Source of the DNA: Iodobacter fluviatilis
GTDB lineage: Bacteria; Pseudomonadota; Gammaproteobacteria; Burkholderiales; Chitinibacteraceae
DNA length: 64,000 bases
Assembly: GCF_900451195.1 (NCBI RefSeq)
Contig: NZ_UGHR01000001.1
Coordinates: 1,364,001-1,428,000 of the forward strand
Direction of reading: 5' to 3'
Position 1 is the stretch's first letter; each line of letters opens with the position of its first letter. Below are positions 1 to 7,818 of this stretch, piece by piece. Both the position numbers and the translations under genes were made by a program. The notes under the pieces were generated by a model. That model ran no database searches. It was given only the letters and a program-made list of their open reading frames with translations, and was not told the origin of the DNA.

Positions 1-180
1 CAAGCACTTGGGGCAAGTTATTTGCTGTTGTTTGTACCCCAATTACCCCTGCCGCTTGCGCAGAGGCTGCCGCTGCTATTTGCACCAGAGCAGCTCAATA
101 TTGCGATGCCGTCCGGCCTTGAGCCTAACTACACTTTACTGAATTTTGCCATCGATTATGCCAAGACAAATTACCCTTAA
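1..180 (+). CDS. sctK: T3SS sorting-platform protein SctK (OrgA-like), C-terminal fragment
   Basis: Frame 1 is open from the window edge and stops with TAA at 178-180, giving the last 59 residues of a protein cut by the window start. The tail has a PLPLAQRLPLLF segment that matches [12 protein letters not shown] in the intact OrgA-like protein at 62104-62685, and both genes run straight into an OrgB-like gene with overlap. OrgA/SctK is the cytoplasmic adaptor that links the sorting platform to the inner-membrane ring. This is a second, separate copy of the gene in the window. The identification rests on position and this short similarity only. Confidence 0.6.
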   Translation, partial: QALGASYLLLFVPQLPLPLAQRLPLLFAPEQLNIAMPSGLEPNYTLLNFAIDYAKTNYP

Positions 181-865
181 CCCACATAGTCACATTCAAC
201 AGGATGTGCTTATACGACGTCGCCAGTTAGTCGATAGTGAACGCAGCCATGCTACCGTAAGCGAGGCTCGGTCACGTGCTAAAAGCATATTGCGTGAGGC
301 TAGTGAACAAGCGGAGGCAATTTATCAGGTGGCCTATACCGATGGATTTAGTATGGGCTTGGCACAGAGTCTGGATGAGGTTTATGGGTACTTGCAGGGT
401 AGTGCTCAGTTACAAGCACACATTGAAAGCAGCATTAAAGATGATGTGCGTAAGGCTTTGAGTGATGCTTTGGATGTGCCTTCTTTGCTTTTGCAACTTT
501 TGGAAGATTGGCTCAGCAAAGCGCCTAGGGTAACCGCGCTCCGTATTGTTTTACCGCAGCGTGGCAAAGCTCAAGCTCTTCAAATGGCTCGGCGGGTAAG
601 GGAAGTACTGGGTTTTGAGCCTTGTATTCAAGTCGATACAGGTGAGCGTTTCATGCTTGAATATGGTGAGCATGTACAGGAGTTTTTACCTTCAAATGTG
701 CTGAATGAGATGGATAATAAACTTAAGCAAACCTTAAAGGCTTTGAATTTAACAGGGCTTTGTGAAGAGCTTCGGGTGAAATCGACTCAAGCTTGGCTAT
801 GCCAGTTAGAGGAGCATAAAGCAACTTCGCAGTTAGCGGTAGGTGATGTTCATGTCAGCATTTAA
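158..865 (+). CDS. sctL: T3SS ATPase stator SctL (OrgB-like), left copy
   Basis: About 235 residues. SctL/OrgB is the stator that anchors the SctN ATPase to the sorting-platform pods in the cytoplasm. The N-terminal third is charged and helical (around residues 15-65, rich in R, E, A and Q), as in the FliH/SctL family. The order sctK-sctL matches the right-hand operon, and the protein resembles the OrgB-like product at 62642 (helix followed by a D-G-F/V turn, then an LLLQLLEDWL segment comparable to LLLILLDEWL). I chose ATG 158 over the in-frame TTG at 146. Translation is probably coupled to the overlapping sctK. It would compete with, or serve instead of, the second SctL. Confidence 0.75.
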   Translation: MPRQITLNPHSHIQQDVLIRRRQLVDSERSHATVSEARSRAKSILREASEQAEAIYQVAYTDGFSMGLAQSLDEVYGYLQGSAQLQAHIESSIKDDVRKALSDALDVPSLLLQLLEDWLSKAPRVTALRIVLPQRGKAQALQMARRVREVLGFEPCIQVDTGERFMLEYGEHVQEFLPSNVLNEMDNKLKQTLKALNLTGLCEELRVKSTQAWLCQLEEHKATSQLAVGDVHVSI

Positions 866-1400
866 AGTTATGCCTATAAACTTGCAGCCTCCGTCTAGGC
901 AAGCGATGCCAAGCGGTATTCAAGACCTTGCTACCCGTGCGGCCGCTCGTTTGGCAAATGTGGAGCTGCCCCCTTCTCGTATTCATGCTGGCGCAGCAGG
1001 CAAAATAAGCAATGTGCTTAGCACAACTACACCAGAGGGGCCAAAGCAGATCTTATATGAGAAGCTTTATGCAGAATTAGAGAACAAATTTGCTGCTGCA
1101 ACTAAGCTCGGGCGACCGCTAACCTTTAACGAGATAATTAGCTTCGCAAAGTCAATGCAGGGGCCTGATGGGCAACTTGCCTTCCCACGGACGGTGGATT
1201 TACAGAGCGCATTTACCTTTTGTAAGGGGCGTGCTAAGGCTGGTGATGGGCAGAAAGCCCCTATGACACAGCTGGAAGGTTTGTTGCTAGGGGTGTGTAC
1301 CCAATTAACAGCGACAGCTTACTTTTTTGACCGTTTCTCTGATATGACTTTTTTTCCGGATGAAGATAATGGTGGTATTAAGCTGGAATCTGATTGGTAA
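852..1400 (+). CDS. OrgC-like T3SS protein, left copy
   Basis: About 182 residues, no signal peptide and no membrane segment. The ATG at 852 is preceded by AGGTGA five bases upstream and overlaps the sctL stop. It sits where orgC sits after orgB, and it ends in an acidic tail with SDW, comparable to VDW at the end of the orgC-position gene at 63346. In Salmonella OrgC is a secreted protein that promotes needle-subunit polymerisation; that role is inferred here from position only. Overall sequence similarity between the two copies is weak by eye, so it could also be an early substrate specific to the left needle operon. Confidence 0.5.
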   Translation: MSAFKVMPINLQPPSRQAMPSGIQDLATRAAARLANVELPPSRIHAGAAGKISNVLSTTTPEGPKQILYEKLYAELENKFAAATKLGRPLTFNEIISFAKSMQGPDGQLAFPRTVDLQSAFTFCKGRAKAGDGQKAPMTQLEGLLLGVCTQLTATAYFFDRFSDMTFFPDEDNGGIKLESDW

Positions 1401-1423
1401 GTGCTTTTTCAGGAGAATTTATA

Positions 1424-2017
1424 TTGTTCTTTATCAGTAAAGTTATCTTTTTTGTTTTGATGTTTTGGGGTAGTTCGCTAGTACATGCGGGGATTTATGC
1501 TTATGTGGATGAGAATGGGCAATTGAATCTTAACGCTGAGGCGGTAGATTCAAGGTTTAAACGCTTCAATCCTCACAAGACTTACCGCTCAAGTATTATG
1601 GAATCAAAACCCTCTGTTAAAGTAATTAAGCTTTCTGAACAGAAACGTCAGCTATTTCCCATTATTGATGCAATTGCACAAGAAGAGGGGGTGGATCCGC
1701 GTTTATTGCATGCGGTTATTCGGGTTGAATCGCAGTATGATCCAGGGGCTCGCTCACCTAAAGGGGCGCTCGGCTTAATGCAGTTAATTCCTGCCACTGC
1801 CAGTCGTTTTGGCGCGAGTGATGCATTCGACCCGAGGGAGAATGTGCGTGCAGGAGCGCGCTACCTTAAATGGCTAAATAATGCCTTTCTAGCTGATTTA
1901 TCATTAGTCTTGGCTGCTTATAATGCCGGTGAAGGAGCTGTTCGTAAATACGGTAACGTGATTCCTCCTTATCCGGAGACCCAGGCTTATGTACGCAAAG
2001 TGCGATCCTTTTTGTAG
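1424..2017 (+). CDS. T3SS-associated lytic transglycosylase (SLT family, IagB-type role)
   Basis: About 197 residues. It opens the peptidoglycan for needle-complex assembly in the periplasm. A TTG start at 1424 with AGGAG eight bases upstream gives a clean Sec signal peptide (hydrophobic residues 6-20, likely cleavage after VHA). A DUF4124-like stretch (IYAYVDENGQL) follows, then the SLT domain: catalytic Glu about residue 102 in RVESQYDP, GALGLMQLIPATA and the AAYNAGEGAV motif. A longer open frame from 1394 would place a non-hydrophobic extension before the signal peptide, so I reject it. It closes the left needle operon. The right operon has its own, differently organised transglycosylase at 58956. 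Confidence 0.88.
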   Translation: MFFISKVIFFVLMFWGSSLVHAGIYAYVDENGQLNLNAEAVDSRFKRFNPHKTYRSSIMESKPSVKVIKLSEQKRQLFPIIDAIAQEEGVDPRLLHAVIRVESQYDPGARSPKGALGLMQLIPATASRFGASDAFDPRENVRAGARYLKWLNNAFLADLSLVLAAYNAGEGAVRKYGNVIPPYPETQAYVRKVRSFL

Positions 2018-2103
2018 CATCATTTGGTTTTTTTATTGATGTGATGTTGTCATAATTGATTCATAAAATTGAATCGATTATTTTATTTCATTGAGGTGTT
2101 GCT

Positions 2104-3221
2104 GTGATTGATCTATTAAATGTTCAATGGAATAGGGGGGGCAAAGAATTATTGTGCCTGCGTAATGATGTAAATTCAATTAAGTCCACTTTGAATGAAA
2201 ATAAAAAAAATGGCTTTGCCTGCTTTAAGATCGCGGGAAAAGTAGTAAACATTCGCACCGATAAAGATGGTAAATACATTGTTAAGAGAGACTATAGTAC
2301 TGAGGGGTTTTCTAAGCGGTTTTTTTCTGTACTAGGGTCAAGCCCTTTTTCAAAACAGCTCAGTCAAAGGCTAAATTCAGATTACTCTCAAAAAAGTGAG
2401 CCTGTTAATTTTGGCGGAACGCCTAATGTGGTGTCTAAAATTTTTAATAATGCGCTTTTTGGGGATGAAGAAGACCGTAGATCTACATCAAGTGATCTGT
2501 CAGCAAATGCAGATCCAATTTCATTGGATGGTTTCGCTGGCCAGTTGAATGGCCGGCTATATAAAACAGGCAATCTTGAAGATAAAAAAACAGTGATTTT
2601 CATCCATGGAGGAACTCAAAATATATCAGCTGATAAGCAATCTAGCAGCCTAGCAGAGACCTATAACAATAATGGATATGACGTTCTGGCTGTTAATATG
2701 AGAGGTTATGGAAAAAGTGACGGTTTGCCATCAGAGAAAGGAATGTATAGCGATGCTCAAGTAATGTTTGACTATGTGCATCAAACATTAGGTATTCCAG
2801 TGGGTGACATATTAATCCACGGCTATTCCTTAGGTGGGCCGGTTGCGGCAAATCTATATAAGCACTTGGAATCGTCAGGTTTAAAAACAGCTGGATTAAT
2901 ACTGGATAGGCCAATGCCAAGTTGAGATCTGCAATTGTTGCACATGAGGTGCTTAATCCATTAGGTGTGGTCGGATTAATTTCATCATCAATTAATGGTA
3001 AGTTTGATGTGCAAGAGAATCTGAAGGGTATTGACTCGTCTGCAAATATCATGCTGATTACAGATGATGAAGGGCTTGGGGCTGAAGGTGAAAAAATGAG
3101 AGTAGCTCTGGCTAAAAGTGGCATAAATACACTTGGATCACCCGTCCACGGCGATCATTACAATTCCAGAGTGGCGATGGAAACGATTTTTAGTGAAAAC
3201 AATAAAGTATTTTTCAGGTAA
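2104..3221 (+). pseudogene. alpha/beta-hydrolase effector candidate, broken by a 1-bp frameshift
   Basis: GTG start at 2104 with GAGG upstream. The first frame (2104-2925, 273 aa) has an uncharacterised N-terminal region (1-140) and then a hydrolase fold: HGG oxyanion motif (168-170) and nucleophile elbow HGYSLGG with Ser about 242. The frame ends in a premature stop just after LDRPMPS. The second frame (from about 2922) continues seamlessly with a possible acid residue in LITDDEG and a probable catalytic His in SPVHGDH. A single missing A in the CCAAGTTG stretch near 2919 explains the break. Its place after a T3SS operon and its N-terminal extension suggest a former injected hydrolase; substrate unknown. 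Confidence 0.7.
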
Positions 3222-3289
3222 TAAATTTTTCTATTAATTAAAATCACGTAAATGTACTTTGTCTTTTTTTATTTCTAATTTATTACTTG

Positions 3290-3400
3290 GAAAGGGTAAT
3301 CCCCCCACAAACCCCATTTGTTTTTGAGTAAAATTTCCTCGTAGCCTTTGAGGGGCTTCTACATGGAAGCTGCAGGTTATTTTGAATCATTTGGGTGCTG
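3290..3400 (+). mobile_element. IS3-family left-end remnant
   Basis: The stretch beginning GGTAATCCCCCCACAAA and running to CTTCTACATGGAAG matches the left-end sequence seen again at 4214, 26329, 49535 and 63820 in this window. Only the terminal about 110 bases remain and no transposase frame follows. Apart from this and a G13 tract, I see nothing in 3222-3549. Confidence 0.6.
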
Positions 3401-3476
3401 TCCAAATAAGAAATTAGTAAAGTAAAAATTTTCCGCAGCATTGCTTCGTTTCTCCATGCTACTCTCGCGTCTTGTC

Positions 3477-3489
3477 GGGGGGGGGGGGG
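3477..3489. repeat. G13 homopolymer upstream of the peroxiredoxin gene
   Basis: Thirteen consecutive G residues lie about 60 bp before the peroxiredoxin start. Such runs slip readily in replication and can vary promoter spacing. No promoter element is clear around it. Confidence 0.75.
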
Positions 3490-3549
3490 CTAATTCACAT
3501 AAGAAATCAATTCCGTCTTATTTAAACATTAAATTATAGGAATAGTATC

Positions 3550-4209
3550 ATGACATTACGTATTAATTCGCTTGCCCCTGATTTTTGTGCAGAAAGCACG
3601 CAAGGTGAAATTCAGTTTCATAATTGGATTGGCGAAGGCTGGGCGGTGCTTTTTTCTCACCCCAAAGATTTTACGCCAGTTTGCACCACCGAGCTGGCCG
3701 CCGCCGCACAAATGCTACCTCATTTTGCTGCGCGCCAATGCAAATTAATTGGAGTGAGTGTTGATTCGCTGGCCGATCACCTGCTATGGAAAAAAGACAT
3801 TGAAGACATTCAAAATTGCGTGGTCGATTTTCCCTTAATTGCGGATGAAAATTTAGCTGTTGCCAAGCTGTATCAAATGTTGCCAGAGTGTGAGGATGGT
3901 TTGGCGGGGGCGCGTAAGGCTGCGGATAATGCCACCGTGCGTACGGTTTATATTGTCGGGCCGGATAAAAAAATCAAGATGATGATGACTTATCCGATGA
4001 CAACGGGGCGCAATTTCAACGAAATTCTGCGCGCACTTGATTCAATTCAGCTGACCAGCCGTCACCAAGTTGCAACGCCAGTCAATTGGGTGTTGGGTGA
4101 TCATGTGATTATTGTGCCTTCGGTAGGAGACGATGAGGCTCGGCAATTATTTGCTAATGAATGGATCGCCGTTAAGCCTTATTTGCGCTTGGTTCCGCAA
4201 CCCAAATAA
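3550..4209 (+). CDS. 1-Cys peroxiredoxin (Prx6 / AhpC-TSA family)
   Basis: 219 residues, cytoplasmic, reduces peroxides. The active-site motif DFTPVCTTE has the peroxidatic Cys at about residue 45. The long C-terminal extension with a TTGRNFNEILRALDS segment and a VNWVLGDHVI/PSV region is typical of the Prx6 subgroup, and the length is normal for it. ATG at 3550 follows a weak AGGAATAGT stretch. It is a metabolic gene stranded between an IS3 end and an IS3/IS66 remnant, and it has no visible link to the T3SS genes. It could help survival of host oxidative killing, but that is only inference. Confidence 0.92.
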   Translation: MTLRINSLAPDFCAESTQGEIQFHNWIGEGWAVLFSHPKDFTPVCTTELAAAAQMLPHFAARQCKLIGVSVDSLADHLLWKKDIEDIQNCVVDFPLIADENLAVAKLYQMLPECEDGLAGARKAADNATVRTVYIVGPDKKIKMMMTYPMTTGRNFNEILRALDSIQLTSRHQVATPVNWVLGDHVIIVPSVGDDEARQLFANEWIAVKPYLRLVPQPK

Positions 4210-4213
4210 GTTA

Positions 4214-4537
4214 CACAGGGGGTAATCCCCCTGACAAGTTCAGCTCATTTTTAAGTAGAATTTTTTCGCAGTGTTTGAGGAGTTCTACATGAAAGCCGTG
4301 GGCAATTGATAACGCCAGATTATGGCGATTTTAAAGCAAGCCGAAGCCGGTTCAACCGTCCCCGATCTGTGCCGCGAGCACGGTATGAGCTTGGCTTCTT
4401 CCTATAAATGGCGTGCTAAATTTGGCAGCATGGACGTTTCCATGATGACGCGCATGAAAGAGCTGGAGGGCGAAAATAAGCGTCTTAAAAAATGTATATC
4501 GAAGCCCAAATGCAGGCAGACATCATTAAGGAAGCGG
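4214..4537 (+). mobile_element. IS3-family remnant with orfA
   Basis: Left end at about 4214 (GGTAATCCCCCTGACAAG), then an orfA frame from 4322: a helix-turn-helix stretch (VPDLCREHGMSLASSYKW) and the coiled MKELEGENKRLKK region typical of IS3 OrfA. One G is missing after the AAAAAA run relative to the copy at 7785, which shifts the frame near 4490. OrfB is absent because an IS66 fragment follows directly. Confidence 0.8.
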
Positions 4538-4672
4538 CATTGAGCCATCGCAGTGGCTCAAAGAAACGCTGGAAAAACTGCCGATCTGGCCGAATTGCCG
4601 GATTGATGAATTGCTGCTGCGCGGCTAATTCAAATCAGAGCGCCCGACTAGGTGGTCTCGCCGGACACATAC
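4538..4672 (+). mobile_element. IS66-family 3'-end remnant
   Basis: Frame reading QWLKETLEKLPIWPNCRIDEL matches the tnpC C-terminus of the two other IS66 copies here (TLEKLPTWPNSRIDELLPL). It is followed by GACTAGGTGG and GGACAC, like the end of the copy at 14889. Only the last about 130 bases of that element remain, fused to the truncated IS3. Confidence 0.75.
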
Positions 4673-4689
4673 AATTTGCAAGAGCGGAT

Positions 4690-5057
4690 TAATGGCTTGG
4701 GTATTTGAAGAGCTGGGGTGTTTTATTTTGCTGAACTATTTAAAAAAGGCGATTTTTGATAGTTATAAAATTGCATAGGCTATAAAATTTTATTTTTGGA
4801 AATCGACATGAAAATCAGTTTCCCCTCAAGAGTACTTGCAATTTATCCGAGAATGCCCGCAGATCAGATTCAGCCATTAAAACTGATGAGCCATAATCGA
4901 TAATTTATCAAGCATCTAAATGATGGCAAGCATGACGGGGACGCTTCACTTCATTCCTAGGGATAAAATAAGCCATGAGTGGTTGTTAATTAATGCCCCA
5001 GTGAAAAAATGGCTTGTCAACGGACACGACAAAGTACACATCAGGAGCCCCTAATTT
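4690..5057 (+). other. intergenic stretch with two short frames
   Basis: No recognisable gene. Two small frames are present: 4808-4903 (31 aa, MKISFPSRVLAIYPRM) and 4920-5054 (44 aa, containing LHFIPRDKISHEWLLINAP). The second ends three bases before the chaperone start, and its last codons contain the AGGAG that serves that chaperone. It may be a genuine small gene or the tail of a lost effector; there is no family match that I know. Confidence 0.35.
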
Positions 5058-5483
5058 ATGTCATATTTACAGCCATTTCACCAAGTCGTTGGTGAATTAC
5101 TCAGCCATTTGGGCTTTGACATCGGTGCTATACACCCAGAGCAAGAAGTCATCAGCCTGACGGTGGAACAGCAATTTACTGTCCACCTGGCATGGGTAGA
5201 CCAAGCCAGTTGGTGCCTGCTGGCCGAACTGGGTAGTAGCCATCCCGAACGGGACGGCCTGCTTTATGCGCAAGCATTGCGCTACAATCAAATGGCGGCG
5301 CAGCGTTGGCAACCGGTATGGGCGCTCGATCCCGAAGACCACTTGAGCTGTTGGTTACGCCTTCCCTTAGAGGGTAATGAGCTGCCGACGCTGATCGAGG
5401 CTTTTGACGTCCTGATTCAGCATGCCGAGCAATGGTTGGCTGTCGCCGACGTCGCCCCCGGCCATTTCTCCAAACCGATTTAA
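5058..5483 (+). CDS. T3SS effector chaperone, CesT/Tir family
   Basis: 141 residues, acidic and cytoplasmic. The pattern is class I chaperone: N-terminal helix (YLQPFHQVVGELLSHLGF), beta strands with the VHLAWVD and WCLLAELG segments, and a C-terminal helix (LIEAFDVLIQHAEQWL). AGGAG lies about ten bases before ATG 5058. The next gene (5577) is a proline-rich effector candidate, so this is probably its dedicated chaperone, keeping its N-terminus unfolded and targeting it to the SctN ATPase. Class and partner are inferred from family and adjacency. Confidence 0.75.
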   Translation: MSYLQPFHQVVGELLSHLGFDIGAIHPEQEVISLTVEQQFTVHLAWVDQASWCLLAELGSSHPERDGLLYAQALRYNQMAAQRWQPVWALDPEDHLSCWLRLPLEGNELPTLIEAFDVLIQHAEQWLAVADVAPGHFSKPI

Positions 5484-5576
5484 TTTATCCACTAGGGCTT
5501 TGCCATGGAGGGATGATGCCTTATTGGGCATACCCCTCATTGCTTGGCAGGCCCTCATTTTTAAGGAGCATGTAGC

Positions 5577-6779
5577 ATGCTATCATCCGCTAATAGGTAC
5601 GAAACAGGCGTCAGCATTTTTAAATGTACAAGTGCTGAGCTGGCTCGACTTAAAACTGAGAGTGGATTTGGCACCAATGCCAAGGTCGGCCTCGATAAAA
5701 TGGGGAAAGTTGTACTCTACAAAGGGCGATCTTTTATATTACACCCAAGCGAAACTAAACGTTATAAAAAAAATTACGGGTCTCAGATTGTTGCTTATAA
5801 TAATTTTGACCCCAAAGCCTCTAAAAAGTATTTTTTAGAAATATGTACGAGCAAATTTGCGCAAGCCTTGAAACTTGAGGAGCAAAAAAATATGCCGGTA
5901 AAGAATGAAACCGAGCTTGCGCCCACTAGATCGATAGACGCTAATGAAACTGTGCTGCCACAGCAAGCCACAAGCGTACAAGGGGCTGCAGAGCCTATCT
6001 CTCAAAACATAGGCAAAGATAAACTTGCTGCGGAGTTGCAGCTAGGCACTGATGCGTTGGGTGAAAATTTACCTGTAAAACCTAATGACTCCAGCACAAC
6101 CAGCATCGTTCAAACAAAGGCGACGTCAATCTCGAAACCAGGCCAGCTAAAGATTGGTGCTTCTATCTCTGTTTTTGAAAAGAAAATAGGTGAGGTGAAA
6201 ACCCAAAACCAGCAAGCGGAAGAAAATAAAGAGAAGAAACAAGCTCAGGTGCAACACGATAGCGACACTAAGAAGCCGGATGCTGAAAATTTACCTGTAA
6301 AACCTAATGACTCCAGCACAACCAGCATCTTTCAAACAAAGGCGACGTCAATCTCGAAGCCAAGCACACCAGGCAAGTTAAAGATGGATAATTTTTCTAA
6401 TCTTGAAACGCTATTTGGTGGGGTGAAAACCCCACACCAGCAAGTGGTAGAAAATAAAGAGAAGAAACAAGCTCAGGTGCAGGTGCAACAAGCTCAGGTG
6501 CAACACGACAGCGACACTAAGAAGCCGGATGCGAGTAAGGAAACAATTAAGGTGCAAGTTAGTGCACCTGGCGCAATACCACCACCACCACCACCACCAC
6601 TACCACTACCACCACTACTAACAGTAAGTGGTCCGGCGAAGAGTTGGGGCATCGTAAATGCAAATAAACCAGATCAGGCAGAGCGCCATGTAAAGTTAGC
6701 GAAACCCCAAAACGTCAGTCAAAATAATCTGCAGGAAGAATTGGCAGCTAGGCTTGCGAAGCGGCGTAAAGCTGAATAG
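5577..6779 (+). CDS. proline-rich T3SS effector candidate with internal repeat
   Basis: 400 residues, start ATG 5577 with AAGGAG eight bases upstream. No signal peptide. Residues 1-105 look like a folded secretion/chaperone-binding region. Residues about 163-320 hold two copies of a 74-84 residue unit starting ENLPVKPNDSSTTSI and ending HDSDTKKPDA. Then comes a polyproline run (about 330-346) and a C-terminal basic amphipathic helix (NLQEELAARLAKRRK). The end resembles that of the shorter proline-rich protein at 22712 (polyproline, a Trp, then LQEILSKRQR). Polyproline plus amphipathic helix suggests profilin/SH3 binding or actin modulation in the host, which is inference. No known effector family recognised. 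Confidence 0.65.
   Translation: MLSSANRYETGVSIFKCTSAELARLKTESGFGTNAKVGLDKMGKVVLYKGRSFILHPSETKRYKKNYGSQIVAYNNFDPKASKKYFLEICTSKFAQALKLEEQKNMPVKNETELAPTRSIDANETVLPQQATSVQGAAEPISQNIGKDKLAAELQLGTDALGENLPVKPNDSSTTSIVQTKATSISKPGQLKIGASISVFEKKIGEVKTQNQQAEENKEKKQAQVQHDSDTKKPDAENLPVKPNDSSTTSIFQTKATSISKPSTPGKLKMDNFSNLETLFGGVKTPHQQVVENKEKKQAQVQVQQAQVQHDSDTKKPDASKETIKVQVSAPGAIPPPPPPPLPLPPLLTVSGPAKSWGIVNANKPDQAERHVKLAKPQNVSQNNLQEELAARLAKRRKAE
6063..6533 (+). repeat. in-frame tandem duplication inside the proline-rich effector gene
   Basis: Copy 1 (6063-6284, 222 bp = 74 codons) and copy 2 (6285 to about 6533) start with the same GAAAATTTACCTGTAAAACC and share long identical tracts at both ends. Copy 2 has a small extra QVQVQQA-type insertion. 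Confidence 0.85.
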
Positions 6780-6791
6780 AAGTTAAGATTT

Positions 6792-6838
6792 AATCTGGCA
6801 GTCCTCCTTTTCGATTAGTGCCGGACTGTCAGATTATT
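6792..6838 (+). terminator. stem-loop after the proline-rich effector gene
   Basis: AATCTGGCAGTCC (6792-6804) pairs with GGACTGTCAGATT (6823-6835) with one mismatch and an 18-base loop. There is no clear T-run, so it may be a weak terminator or part of an IS end. The half-site GGACTGTCAGAT recurs near 12045. Confidence 0.4.
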
Positions 6839-6862
6839 GTAAAGCTCACTTAAAAGTAGAGG

Positions 6863-7633
6863 CTAGGCATGTAATGCCAGTCTCTGTTTTGAGGTGATGC
6901 CACCCAATCCCATATGTGGGCGTTCGTTATTGTAACTCCAAAGCCATTGCGTTGCGGTTTCTTGTACTTCAGCAATACTTTCAAAATCATCACAAGCCAG
7001 CCATTCATATCGAACAGTGCGATTATAGCGTTCAATATACGCATTCTGCTGCGGGTTGCCGGGCTGAATATAGGCCAATTCAATCGATTGTTGTTCTGCC
7101 CAATTTTTTAATATGTGACTAATGTATTCAGGGCCATTGTCAGACCTGATTCGTTTGGGTTTACCGCGCCATTCAATAATTTGATTCAGGCTGCGTATGA
7201 CGCGCTCTGCTGGCAAAGAGAAATCGACTTCAATGCCCAATCCTTCCCGATTAAAATCATCAATCACATTGAATAAGCGAATGCTGCGGCCATCAGCCAA
7301 TTGATCATGCATAAAATCCATCGACCAAGTTTCATTTTTTACCTCTGGCACTGCTAATGGCTCTGGCGTTTCGCGTTCTAAGCGCTTTTTAGGCTTAATC
7401 CGCAGGTTTAACTCTAAATCGCAGTAAATCCTGTAGACCCGCTTATGATTCCAGTGTTTTTTCTTGACGTTGCGCAGATGCAAAAAGCAGAGGCCAAAGC
7501 CCCAGTTACGATGTGTTTCCGTGAGCTGGACCAATGAATCAGCGATTTGAGCGTTTTCGGCATCCAGCTTACGAATATAGCGATAGCAAGTTGTGCTAAT
7601 CGCAAAACTAGCGCAAGCCGCACGAATAGACAA
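6863..7633 (-). CDS. IS3-family transposase OrfB
   Basis: 256 residues, DDE transposase (integrase core). Catalytic residues are visible in [10 protein letters not shown] (first Asp), RSDNGPEY (second Asp) and [11 protein letters not shown] (Glu). It would normally be made as an OrfAB fusion by frameshifting from orfA, which is truncated here, so the element is probably immobile on its own. Intact reading frame otherwise, while the other IS3 copies in the window are decayed. Confidence 0.88.
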   Translation of the reverse strand: MSIRAACASFAISTTCYRYIRKLDAENAQIADSLVQLTETHRNWGFGLCFLHLRNVKKKHWNHKRVYRIYCDLELNLRIKPKKRLERETPEPLAVPEVKNETWSMDFMHDQLADGRSIRLFNVIDDFNREGLGIEVDFSLPAERVIRSLNQIIEWRGKPKRIRSDNGPEYISHILKNWAEQQSIELAYIQPGNPQQNAYIERYNRTVRYEWLACDDFESIAEVQETATQWLWSYNNERPHMGLGGITSKQRLALHA

Positions 7634-7679
7634 GGCTTTGGTTTCAACGGCCCAGATGAGCCATCTCGCGACGCTGAGA

Positions 7680-7785
7680 TGTTTCTAATGATTTCTGACA
7701 TGGCCTCCTTGATAATATCTGCTTGCATCTGAGCTTCGATATACATCTTTTTAAGGCGCTTGTTTTCATCCTCCAGCTCTTTCAT
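7680..7785 (-). pseudogene. IS3-family OrfA, C-terminal remnant
   Basis: Starts at MKELEDENKRLKKMYIEAQMQADIIKEAMS, the coiled C-terminal part of OrfA. The N-terminal helix-turn-helix present in the 4322 copy is lost at the IS66 junction. Confidence 0.7.
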
Positions 7786-7818
7786 CGTAAACCCCCAGTC
7801 ATCCCATTAACGCTAGGC

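Larger units (their letters stand above)
6841..7790 (-). mobile_element. IS3-family element, 5'-truncated by IS66
   Basis: On the minus strand this carries a full-length orfB and only the last third of orfA. The right end at 6841 (AAAGCTCACTTAAAAGTAG) matches the end of the decayed copy at about 50620. The left end and start of orfA are missing: the sequence stops matching the other copies at about 7786, where the IS66 begins. Confidence 0.8.

Noticed and set aside
2388-3124. Minus-strand frames opposite the hydrolase pseudogene
   Set aside because: The plus strand carries continuous hydrolase motifs; the antisense frames have none.
6561-6625. CCA/CTA triplet-like repeat in the proline-rich effector considered as a microsatellite or CRISPR-like array
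   Set aside because: It simply encodes the polyproline run; no spacers. No CRISPR array was seen anywhere in the window.
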